The position numbers were made by a program, and so were the translations under genes. A DNA stretch of 9,651 nucleotides, from positions 1 through 9,651 of the forward strand of contig DVHW01000053.1 in the NCBI GenBank assembly GCA_018711785.1, written 5' to 3'. Within the stretch, counting starts at the first letter, position 1, and every line of letters begins with the position of its first letter. Source of the stretch: Candidatus Galloscillospira excrementavium (lineage in GTDB: Bacteria > Bacillota > Clostridia > Oscillospirales > Oscillospiraceae). Below are positions 1 to 7,177 of this stretch, in pieces. Under the pieces are notes generated by a model, which worked only from the letters and a program-made list of their open reading frames with translations, was not told the origin of the DNA and made no database searches.

Positions 1-66
1 TTTTTTTCATATACTAGATGCAGCGAAGCACGGAAACAAACAAAATTTACAAGGAGGCAAAAGACA
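1..66 (+). promoter_or_regulatory. Leader of the operon with possible -10 box and strong RBS
   Basis: The window opens with seven T, which may be the tail of an upstream terminator or just AT-rich promoter DNA. TATACT at 10-15 differs from the sigma-70-type -10 consensus by one base; its -35 partner would lie before the window, so the promoter cannot be confirmed. The next 35 bases are A-rich and unstructured by eye. AAGGAGG at 51-57 is a near-ideal ribosome site, nine bases before the ATG at 67, and fixes the livK start. No operator repeat or riboswitch-like fold is visible in the part that is present. Confidence 0.4.
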
Positions 67-1278
67 ATGAAGCGGTTTCTTGCAGTGATCCTCACCCTCG
101 CGACAGTGCTCCTCTGCGTTGCGGGCTGCGGCGACCAGGCCGCCAGCGACCCCACGCCCGCTCCGGGCAACGAGGGCACCCCGGGCACCGAGACCCCAGT
201 GGAAAATAAGGATCCCATCCGCATCGGCCTGTCCACCCCCATCACCGGCAGCCAGGCGGAGAACGGCGTGGGCACCCGGACCGCGGTAGAGATCGCGGTG
301 GAGGAGATCAACGCCGCCGGCGGCATCAACGGCCGCCCGGTGGAGCTGGTGATCCAGGACAGCAAGAGCGACAACACCCAGGCCGCCCAGATCGCCACCA
401 TGTTCACCGAGGATGAGACCATTCTGGCCGAGATCGGCGACTTCGCCAGCGGCGCGTGCATGGCGGCCGCCCCCATCTATGAGGACGCCGGCATGGTCCA
501 GCTGTCCCCCACCGCGTCCAATCCGGACTACACCCTGCTGGGCGAGTACATGTTCTCCATCTTCGGCAAGACCACCGACGAGGGCAAGTTCATCGCCGAC
601 TACCTGCTCAAGAAGTACATGCAGGCCGAGAACGTGGCGGTCATCTACGTCAACAGCGACTGGGGCGTGGAGGCCTATGACATCCTCTCCGGCTACTGCG
701 AGGAGAACGGCGTGAACATCGTGGCCGCCGAGACCTTCTTCGAGGGCGAGAAGGACTTCAACGCCATCCTCACCAAGGTCCGCCAGACCAATCCCGACAC
801 CGTGATGCTCATGATGAGCTATGACAGCGGCGCCGTGGCCATCAAGCAGATCCGCCAGATGGACTGGGACGTGCAGGTGGCCATCTCCGGCCTGGCCTAC
901 TCCGAGCAGCTCATCACCCTGGCCGGCGAGGACTGCGAGGGCGTGCTCAGCGAGATCGGCTTCGTGATCGACGAGACCAACCCCGAGATGATGGAGTTTG
1001 CCACCGAGTTCGAGAGCCGCGCCGGCTTTGCCCCCAACATGATGATGACCTGCGCCTATGACGCCATGAACATGCTGGCCCAGGCCATTGAGAACTGCGG
1101 CGACAACGTGACCCGCTCCGCCATCCGCGACGAGCTGTACAATCTGGAGGGCTTCGTGGGCCTGACCGGCCCCAAGGACTTCAACGAGGACCGCACCATC
1201 ACCCAGCGCAACTTCAAGATCGTCACCATTGAGAACGGCGAGTGGAAGGTGCTCACCGACTCCGATTACATCGACTGA
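67..1278 (+). CDS. livK: ABC transporter substrate-binding lipoprotein, branched-chain amino acid (LivJ/LivK) type
   Basis: A 403-residue extracytoplasmic binding protein that captures the substrate and delivers it to the LivHM permease. Residues 1-21 are a lipoprotein signal: charged start MKRF, a hydrophobic core, and lipobox V18-A19-G20-C21, so the mature protein should be anchored by lipid on Cys21. A Pro/Gly/Thr-rich linker (about 25-48) precedes the periplasmic-binding-protein fold (Peripla_BP_6), which starts at IRIGLSTPITG. The family hallmarks EINAAGGINGRPVEL and SPTASNP, the latter in the ligand cleft that holds the amino-acid head group in LivJ, are both present. Length fits the family once the linker is counted. 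The start is set by AAGGAGG nine bases upstream. A strong stem-loop follows the stop and probably allows more of this gene than of the permeases to be made. Ligand specificity cannot be read; the downstream enzymes suggest a cysteine-derived amino acid rather than leucine. Confidence 0.93.
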   Translation: MKRFLAVILTLATVLLCVAGCGDQAASDPTPAPGNEGTPGTETPVENKDPIRIGLSTPITGSQAENGVGTRTAVEIAVEEINAAGGINGRPVELVIQDSKSDNTQAAQIATMFTEDETILAEIGDFASGACMAAAPIYEDAGMVQLSPTASNPDYTLLGEYMFSIFGKTTDEGKFIADYLLKKYMQAENVAVIYVNSDWGVEAYDILSGYCEENGVNIVAAETFFEGEKDFNAILTKVRQTNPDTVMLMMSYDSGAVAIKQIRQMDWDVQVAISGLAYSEQLITLAGEDCEGVLSEIGFVIDETNPEMMEFATEFESRAGFAPNMMMTCAYDAMNMLAQAIENCGDNVTRSAIRDELYNLEGFVGLTGPKDFNEDRTITQRNFKIVTIENGEWKVLTDSDYID

Positions 1279-1303
1279 GCGCGTCTGTACACATAGAAAA
1301 GGC

Positions 1304-1345
1304 TCGAAGGGGCAAGGCGGTGACCGCACTGCCTTGCCCCTTTGG
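1304..1345 (+). promoter_or_regulatory. Intercistronic stem-loop between livK and livH
   Basis: 1307-1318 and 1331-1342 are a perfect 12-bp inverted repeat (AAGGGGCAAGGC and its complement). Pairing continues inward through 1319-1322 with 1327-1330 (one G-U pair), leaving the four-base loop ACCG, and outward for three more pairs (two G-U), giving about 19 pairs. Only TTT follows the main stem before GGACC, so it lacks the long U-run of an efficient intrinsic terminator. The likely role is partial termination and/or a 3' block to exonucleases that raises livK mRNA over livHMGF, as is common after binding-protein genes. It lies in the 108-base gap between the two genes, the only sizeable gap in the operon. 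Confidence 0.7.
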
Positions 1346-1371
1346 ACCTCTTTCAGAGTCTAGTTTCACGC

Positions 1372-1378
1372 AAAGGAG
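1372..1378 (+). promoter_or_regulatory. RBS that sets the livH start at TTG 1387
   Basis: AAAGGAG sits eight bases before TTG at 1387-1389. An upstream in-frame TTG at 1342 lies inside the right arm of the stem-loop and has no ribosome site, and the GTG at 1378 overlaps this site itself, so both are poor starts. A TTG start gives MILEQIVNGLGQGAIYAL, which aligns well with the usual beginning of LivH proteins. Confidence 0.75.
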
Positions 1379-1386
1379 TGACGAAA

Positions 1387-2250
1387 TTGATCCTGGAGCA
1401 GATTGTGAACGGCTTGGGCCAGGGGGCCATCTACGCCCTGATGTCCCTTGGCTATGCCCTGATCTTCGGCGTGGTGGGCCTGGTGACCTTCGTCCACGGC
1501 GACGTCATCATGCTGGGGGCCTTCACCGCCTATTACAGCTTCGCCTACCTGGGAGGAAACCTCCTGCTCTCCATCGTGCTGGGTTTCGCAGTGAGCGGAG
1601 TGATGGGCTTTTTTATCCACCGCATCTGCTATAACCGCTTCTTTAACTCCCCCCGGCAGATCTCCCTGATCTGTACGATCGGTATGGGCATGTTCCTGCG
1701 CAACCTGGTCCAGGTGGTGGCGGGCGCCGAGTCCAAACCCATCCCCAATATCTTCGGTTCCGGGGCGGTCACGTTTGCCGGGCTCCGCATCACCTACATG
1801 CAGATCTTTATCTTTGCCGTGGTGCTGATCCTGGTGCTGGTGCTCACCGTATTCCTCAATAAGACCCGGGTGGGCATGTCCCTCAAGTCGGTGTCCATGG
1901 ACAAGACGGCCTCCGCCCTGGTGGGCATCAACACCAAGTGGACCACCACCATGGGCAACATGATCGGCTGCGGCCTGGCCGGTGTGGCCGGTGTGCTCCT
2001 GGCCATGTACTACGGCACCATCACCCCCATGATGGGCGGGACCATCGGCATGAAGGCCTTCTGCTGCGCCGTGCTGGGCGGCGTGTCCAGCGTGGGCGGC
2101 GCGGCGGTGGGCGGACTGCTCATCGGCATCTGCGAGAACCTGGGCATCATGCTCTTCTCGGCCGGCATGCGGGACACGGTGTCCTTCCTGCTGCTCATCC
2201 TCATCCTCCTGATAAAGCCGGAGGGCCTGTTTACAAGGAGGAGCCGCTGA
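1387..2250 (+). CDS. livH: Branched-chain amino acid type ABC permease LivH
   Basis: A 287-residue integral membrane permease that, with LivM, forms the channel of the importer. From the TTG start the protein opens with ILEQIVNGLGQGAIYALMSLGYALIFG, the classical first membrane segment of LivH. About eight hydrophobic segments follow. The cytoplasmic coupling-loop region reads GMSLKSVSMDKTASALVGIN, near the ATPase contact site, and is followed by a Gly/Ala-rich helix pair (AVLGGVSSVGGAAVGGLLIG) and the conserved end KPEGLF. Length is typical (about 290). An upstream TTG at 1342 would add 15 residues but lies in the stem-loop and lacks a ribosome site. livM starts two bases after the stop, with AAGGAGG at 2235-2241 inside the end of this gene, so the two permeases are translated together. 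Confidence 0.92.
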   Translation: MILEQIVNGLGQGAIYALMSLGYALIFGVVGLVTFVHGDVIMLGAFTAYYSFAYLGGNLLLSIVLGFAVSGVMGFFIHRICYNRFFNSPRQISLICTIGMGMFLRNLVQVVAGAESKPIPNIFGSGAVTFAGLRITYMQIFIFAVVLILVLVLTVFLNKTRVGMSLKSVSMDKTASALVGINTKWTTTMGNMIGCGLAGVAGVLLAMYYGTITPMMGGTIGMKAFCCAVLGGVSSVGGAAVGGLLIGICENLGIMLFSAGMRDTVSFLLLILILLIKPEGLFTRRSR

Positions 2251-2251
2251 T

Positions 2252-3295
2252 ATGAAAGAAAAACTGAACCAGACACTCAAAGGCATGCAGGGGTTCCACT
2301 TTGACCTGCTGCGCCATGAAAACAAGGTCATTGTCGCCATCATGGCGGTGCTGTTCCTGCTGCCCATCTTCATCAGCAACAAGGTGGTCATCAACACCTT
2401 CACCCTCATCCTGCTGTACATCCTGCTGGCCAGCTCCCTCAACGTGGTCAACGGCTATTCCAGCCAGTTCAACGTGGGCCAGGCGGGCTTCTACTGCATC
2501 GGCGCCTATACCGCCGCCATCCTGACCACCCGCTTCAATATCAGCTTTTGGCTGCTGCTGCCGGTCAGCGGCCTTATGGCCGCTCTGGTGAGCCTGCTGC
2601 TCTCCGCCCCCACGGCCAAGCTGAAGGGCATGTATTTCACCATCGTTACCCTGGGGTTTTCCGAGATCGTCCGGCAGCTGTGCCTCAACTGGACCGACCT
2701 GACCCAGGGCCCCCGGGGCATCTCGGGCATCCCCTCCCCGGAGTTCTTCGGCATCGACTACCCCCGCAGCACCTTCTTCTACTATGTGGTCTTTGCCCTG
2801 GCCGTGATTATGCTCTTCTGCACCAACCGGGTGCTCGCCTCCCGGGTGGGCCGGGCCTGGCGCTCTATCCGGGAGGACGACGCGGCCGCCGCTTCCCTGG
2901 GCGTGGAGACCGCCCGGTACAAGATGATCAACCTGGCCTACAGCGCCTTCTGGGCCGGCGTGGCGGGCTGCGTGTACGTCTTCTTCCAGCGGTTCGTGAG
3001 CCCGGACACCTTTACCCTGGATGAGAGCTTCAACATCCTGGCCATGAACATCATCGGCGGTCAGGGCACTCTGCTGGGCCCCATCGTGGGCTCCGTAGTG
3101 GCGAATCTGATCACGGAGCTCTTCCGCTCCGCGCTCCAGTACCGTATGCTGCTCTACTCCGCCCTCATCATCCTGATGATGTGGCTGCGGCCCCAGGGAC
3201 TGGTGGGTGCCATCAACCGGGACGGCGGGACCAGGCTGTTCCGCCGGACGAAACCGGCGAAATCCGACGCTGCGAAGGGAGGGACGGCGGCATGA
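2252..3295 (+). CDS. livM: Branched-chain amino acid type ABC permease LivM
   Basis: A 347-residue membrane permease, partner of LivH. A hydrophilic start of about 25 residues is followed by hydrophobic segments and the family motif [14 protein letters not shown] (usual form GHAGFYGIGAYTAA). GPRGISGIP in the extracytoplasmic loop and the coupling-loop motif [19 protein letters not shown], which contacts the ATPases, are also canonical. The membrane part ends at LRPQGLVG. The last 20 or so residues are a basic, Ala/Gly/Lys-rich tail ([20 protein letters not shown]) that is probably cytoplasmic and disordered. Length is normal for LivM. The stop overlaps the livG start as ATGA (3292-3295), a sign of coupled translation. 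Confidence 0.92.
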   Translation: MKEKLNQTLKGMQGFHFDLLRHENKVIVAIMAVLFLLPIFISNKVVINTFTLILLYILLASSLNVVNGYSSQFNVGQAGFYCIGAYTAAILTTRFNISFWLLLPVSGLMAALVSLLLSAPTAKLKGMYFTIVTLGFSEIVRQLCLNWTDLTQGPRGISGIPSPEFFGIDYPRSTFFYYVVFALAVIMLFCTNRVLASRVGRAWRSIREDDAAAASLGVETARYKMINLAYSAFWAGVAGCVYVFFQRFVSPDTFTLDESFNILAMNIIGGQGTLLGPIVGSVVANLITELFRSALQYRMLLYSALIILMMWLRPQGLVGAINRDGGTRLFRRTKPAKSDAAKGGTAA

Positions 3296-4091
3296 GCGAC
3301 ACCGTTATCCTGGAGACCAGAAAGGCCTCCAAGCACTTCGGCGGCCTCAAGGCCGTAAACGAGGTGACCATGCAGGTCCGCCAGGGGGAGATCCTGGGCA
3401 TCATCGGCCCCAACGGCGCGGGCAAGACCACCTTCTTCAACCTCATCACCGCCACCTACCGCCTCACCTCCGGCCAGGTCCTGTTTGAGGGGAAGGACAT
3501 CAGCCACCTCACTGCCGAGAAGGTGGCCCGCCTGGGCATCGCCCGCACCTTCCAGAACATCAAGCTCTTCAAATTCCTCTCCGTGCTGGAGAACGTGAAG
3601 GTGGGCTTCCACACCCGGACAAAGACCGGCCTGTTTGACAGCATCCTCCACACCGGCCGCTACAAGCGGGACGAGGCCCTGGCCAACCAGGAGGGCATGG
3701 CCATCCTGGAGCGGGTGGGCCTGGGAGACCGGGCGGGGCTCATGGCGGGCAACCTGCCCTACGGCCTCCAGCGCCGGCTGGAGATCGCCCGGGCCCTGGC
3801 CCTCTCCCCCAAGGTGCTGCTGCTGGACGAGCCGGCGGCCGGCATGAACCCCAGCGAGACCGCCGACCTGATGGAGTTCATCCGCCAGCTCAACCGGGAC
3901 GGCATCACCATCGTGGTCATTGAGCACGACATGAAATTCGTCATGAACCTCTGCGACCGCATCGTGGTCATCAACTACGGCCAGAAGCTGGCCGAGGGCA
4001 CCCCGGCGGAGGTCACCTCCAACCCCCAGGTCATCGAGGCCTATCTGGGCACGGGGCTCACCATCGACCGGCGGAGAAAGGGGGAGACAGC

Positions 4092-4095
<4 letters not shown>
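3292..4095 (+). CDS. livG: Branched-chain amino acid type ABC ATPase LivG
   Basis: A 267-residue cytoplasmic ATPase, one of two that drive the importer. The Walker A motif GPNGAGKTT is at residues 39-47 (Lys45). The degenerate ABC signature [14 protein letters not shown] begins at Tyr157; YGxQRR is the normal LivG form. Walker [13 protein letters not shown] carries Asp179 and catalytic Glu180, and the switch His212 is in [11 protein letters not shown]. The late region [19 protein letters not shown] is the usual LivG ending. The ATG at 3292 is chosen because it overlaps the livM stop as ATGA and has AAGGGAGGG at 3275-3283; a longer in-frame reading from 3181 would run into livM in another frame and adds no family sequence. 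The stop overlaps the livF start in the same ATGA manner. Confidence 0.94.
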
Positions 4096-4814
<719 letters not shown>

Positions 4815-4825
4815 GAGGAATCGCC

Positions 4826-5332
4826 ATGCTGGAAATCAAAAAGGAGCCCCGGGCGCGGGAGATCGAGGTCATGCGCGGCCTCATCAAGGACCGGGGCAGC
4901 TATCTCTACTATCTGGTCCAGGCCGCCAAGAAGAAGGGCGCGGACTGGGAGGGAATCGCCCGCTGCGGCATGAGCGCCTTCGGGTGCATGAAGTTCCGGG
5001 CCAAGTTCAGCCAGATCCAGGGCCTGGACGACTTTCTGGAGGCCTATCTCTCCGAGGAGACCAAGCAGATCTTTGACAGCTACCTCATCGAGCGGGACGA
5101 GGATCACGCCGTCATCCGGGCGGGGTACTGCCCCCTGATGCACGCCTGGGTGGAGTGCGGCGGGGACGACGCGCAGGTGGCCAAGCTCTGCGACATCGCC
5201 ATGGACGCCGACCGGGCCCAGGTCAACTCCATCCCCGCGCTCAGCTTTTCCCTGCGCAAATCCCTGGCCGAGGGGGACGATCAGTGCGAGTTCCTGGTGG
5301 AGCTGTGCAGGAAAAAGGAGGAGACGACATGA
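4826..5332 (+). CDS. Stand-alone L-2-amino-thiazoline-4-carboxylate hydrolase-like protein
   Basis: A 168-residue soluble protein with no signal or membrane segment. I assign it to the ATC hydrolase family (Pfam ATC_hydrolase) from the C-terminal block: GYCPLMHAW (Cys102), a short helix, KLCDIAMDADR (Cys122) and AEGDDQCEF (Cys154). In Pseudomonas such an enzyme opens the thiazoline ring of L-ATC to N-carbamoyl-L-cysteine. The three cysteines and the GDxxC-F pattern recur in the next gene, so they are likely structural or metal-binding. The N-terminal 95 residues are mostly helical and charged; RGSYLYYLVQAAKKKG may form a helix of an oligomer interface. GGAGGAA ends six bases before the ATG. 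The stop overlaps the next start as ATGA. Family membership is fairly secure; the substrate is not, since few family members have been tested. Confidence 0.75.
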   Translation: MLEIKKEPRAREIEVMRGLIKDRGSYLYYLVQAAKKKGADWEGIARCGMSAFGCMKFRAKFSQIQGLDDFLEAYLSEETKQIFDSYLIERDEDHAVIRAGYCPLMHAWVECGGDDAQVAKLCDIAMDADRAQVNSIPALSFSLRKSLAEGDDQCEFLVELCRKKEETT

Positions 5333-7164
5333 GACCGCTTTCTGAGGCAAAGGTGACCATCATCGGCCTGGGCTTTCTGATGGAGTACATCTTCCCCTGC
5401 TTCCGCCGGGCCAAGGGGGCGCGGACGGCGCAGGAGATCAACGCCGTCACCGCCGACGCCGGGGACCTGGAGGGCAAGCGGGCGCGGCTGGGCATCCCCG
5501 TGCTGCTGGGCGACAACGCCAGGGCCCTGCGGGAGCTGGAGCCCGACTGCATCTTCTTCGCCCCGCCCCCCTCGGTGGCACCGGGGCTGGTGGAGGAGTG
5601 CCTGGTGCCCTACTTCGCCGAGCTGCGCGCCGCCGGAAAGCCCATCCCCGCCCTGGTGGCCTTCCCGCCCAGCCCGGCGGGGGTGTTCTACCAGGAGAAG
5701 CTGGGCGAGGACCTGAAGGTGGTCAACATCATCCCCAACATGATCTCCCGGGTGGGGGAGGAGGATGTGTCCAGCGAGGCCTGCCACCTCATCACCTACC
5801 CGGAGCGGGACAACTGGACCCCGGAGGAGAAGGAGGACCTGGGCCAGTTCCTCTCCCCCATGGGCCGCCGCCTGGAGCTGACGCCGTCCCTCACCCTCCA
5901 CGTCCTCTCGGCGGAGATCGCCACCCACCCCCTCACCGAGCTGGCCGACGTGGCCGCCCGGTGCCTCACCGCCCGGGGCATCTCCTGCACCTACCGGGAG
6001 ACCGCCTCCTTCCTGCGGGCCTGCCACCAGCGCGCCCGGGGCTACACCGCCCCGGGCACCAACCACTGCTCTCTGGAGGATGTGGGCGAACCGGGGGCCG
6101 CCGCGCTGCTGGAGAAGGTGGTCCTGGCCTGGTACGACGGGCTCCACGGCTACCTGACCGCCCAGGGCTTTGCCCCCGAGCGGGCCACGCGGCTGCTGGA
6201 CCCCCTCTTTGATCTCTATTTCCACGAGGCCCAGCTGGAGGACCGGGAGACCATCGTGGCCAAGGCCCGGAAGGACGCCACCCCCGGCGGCATGCTGGAG
6301 CTGTGCCTGGAGCGGTATTACGACGTGGTGGAGCCCCGCCTGGCCGCCCTCTTCTCCTCCGACGGGGCGCCGGAGCAGGAGCAGATCGACGAGATCGGCG
6401 AGCTGATGGCCCTCATCACCGGCGCGGTGGTGGAGCGGGGCAAGGGCCTTACCGCGGTAAAGGCCCCCACCTTTGGCCCCAGGCAGCACGCGGTGATGTT
6501 CGGCGTGCTCGCCCGGGCCATCCTGGAGACCTTCGGCCAGGAGGAGGGGGACGAGCTGCTGTGGGAGGCGGTCTCCCGCTACGGCGAGGAGCGGGGCCGC
6601 CGCATGGCCCTGCGCTGTGAGGCCGACGGGGTGGAACGGGATATGGCGGCCTATTTCGCCTACGGCGAGTGGGCGGCCAGCGAGGGGTTTGAAAAGACCC
6701 CCCTCATGGACGACCCATACCGGCACTACCATGTGCTCCAGTGCCCCTGGTGCACCGCGTGGGAGGAGGCCGGGCTGGCGGAATACGGACAATATTACTG
6801 CCGAACAGTAGACGAATCCATCCTGAGGGGGTATAATCCAACCTACCGGCTGGAGATGCCGGCCTACCACAGTATGCCCGGCGGAGACCACTGCGACTTC
6901 CACTGGAAGGACGCGCCCCACACCGAGGAATTTGCCGCCCGGGTGGCCGCCCTGGCCGCCGGGCGCAGCGAGGGCTGCGTCAAGGATTTTGTCTACCACA
7001 CCGCCCACCTCTACCAGACCCTGACCCGGGCGGCCCGGGACCGGGAGGCGGAGAAGGGCCGGGCGGCGGAGCAGCGCGCCCGCCGGGACTTCGCCGGGCT
7101 GTGCAGCCATCAGGAGCTGCTGCGCGTGCTGGCCCGCACGGAGGACGATTTTACCAGACCATAA
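5329..7164 (+). CDS. Fusion: ProC-like NAD(P)-binding domain plus ATC hydrolase-like domain
   Basis: A 611-residue cytoplasmic protein. Residues 1 to about 180 resemble pyrroline-5-carboxylate reductase: strand plus turn VTIIGLGFLME (Gly13, Gly15), a second unit ending CIFFAPPPS, and VVNIIPNMISRVGEE (Pro136-Asn137), matching the ProC form VVRxMPNTPxxVGEG. The third glycine of GxGxxG is Met18, so cofactor binding is uncertain. About 185-345 is a helical region I do not recognise; by position it could replace the ProC dimer domain. About 350-530 is a second ATC-hydrolase-like domain with CPWCTAWEEAGLAEYG (Cys472), YYC (Cys491) and GGDHCDFHW (Cys522). The last 60 residues are Arg/Ala-rich helix. 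The ATG at 5329 overlaps the previous stop and has AAGGAGGAG just upstream; a longer reading from 5155 lies over the previous gene and is not used. A plausible role is reduction or sensing of a ring imine coupled to ring opening, which is inference. Confidence 0.7.
   Translation: MRPLSEAKVTIIGLGFLMEYIFPCFRRAKGARTAQEINAVTADAGDLEGKRARLGIPVLLGDNARALRELEPDCIFFAPPPSVAPGLVEECLVPYFAELRAAGKPIPALVAFPPSPAGVFYQEKLGEDLKVVNIIPNMISRVGEEDVSSEACHLITYPERDNWTPEEKEDLGQFLSPMGRRLELTPSLTLHVLSAEIATHPLTELADVAARCLTARGISCTYRETASFLRACHQRARGYTAPGTNHCSLEDVGEPGAAALLEKVVLAWYDGLHGYLTAQGFAPERATRLLDPLFDLYFHEAQLEDRETIVAKARKDATPGGMLELCLERYYDVVEPRLAALFSSDGAPEQEQIDEIGELMALITGAVVERGKGLTAVKAPTFGPRQHAVMFGVLARAILETFGQEEGDELLWEAVSRYGEERGRRMALRCEADGVERDMAAYFAYGEWAASEGFEKTPLMDDPYRHYHVLQCPWCTAWEEAGLAEYGQYYCRTVDESILRGYNPTYRLEMPAYHSMPGGDHCDFHWKDAPHTEEFAARVAALAAGRSEGCVKDFVYHTAHLYQTLTRAARDREAEKGRAAEQRARRDFAGLCSHQELLRVLARTEDDFTRP
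6444..6466. repeat. Intragenic inverted repeat in the fusion gene
   Basis: TTACCGCGGTAA at 6449-6460 is a perfect 12-base palindrome, and the flanks GGGCC (6444-6448) and GGCCC (6462-6466) extend it with a single unpaired A at 6461. The whole is a 23-base near-perfect dyad. It falls at residues about 373-380, just before the ATC-hydrolase-like domain. It could be a protein-binding site, a weak mRNA hairpin, or chance in a G+C-rich gene. Confidence 0.4.
6809..6837 (+). promoter_or_regulatory. Possible internal promoter inside the fusion gene
   Basis: A perfect TATAAT lies at 6832-6837, and TAGACG at 6809-6814 matches four of six bases of the TTGACA -35 consensus with an ideal 17-base spacer. 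The surrounding stretch, about 6780-6840, is conspicuously A+T-rich for this operon and uses codons rare nearby (CAA, CGA, ACA, GTA, GAA, AAT, CCA). A transcript from about 6844 would carry the desulfidase and amidohydrolase genes with a leader of about 330 bases. It is only a sequence match, and the encoded residues belong to the conserved ATC-hydrolase-like core. Confidence 0.3.
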
Positions 7165-7177
7165 GGAGGCTGCCGCC

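Noticed and set aside
7..1329. 440-codon open frame on the minus strand across livK
   Set aside because: The translation is low-complexity (H, G, L, A, V, D rich), has no family motif, and mirrors the third-position G/C bias of livK. It is a typical antisense shadow in G+C-rich DNA.
1342..1386. Longer LivH start at TTG 1342
   Set aside because: It is inside the stem-loop arm with no ribosome site, and the extra 15 residues are not family-like.
1366..2451. 361-codon open frame on the minus strand across livH and the start of livM
   Set aside because: H/Q/D/G-rich translation without motifs, opposite two clear permease genes.
5155..5328. Upstream extension of the fusion gene
   Set aside because: It overlaps the ATC-hydrolase-like gene in another frame; the ATG at 5329 with AAGGAGGAG and the ATGA overlap is the better start.
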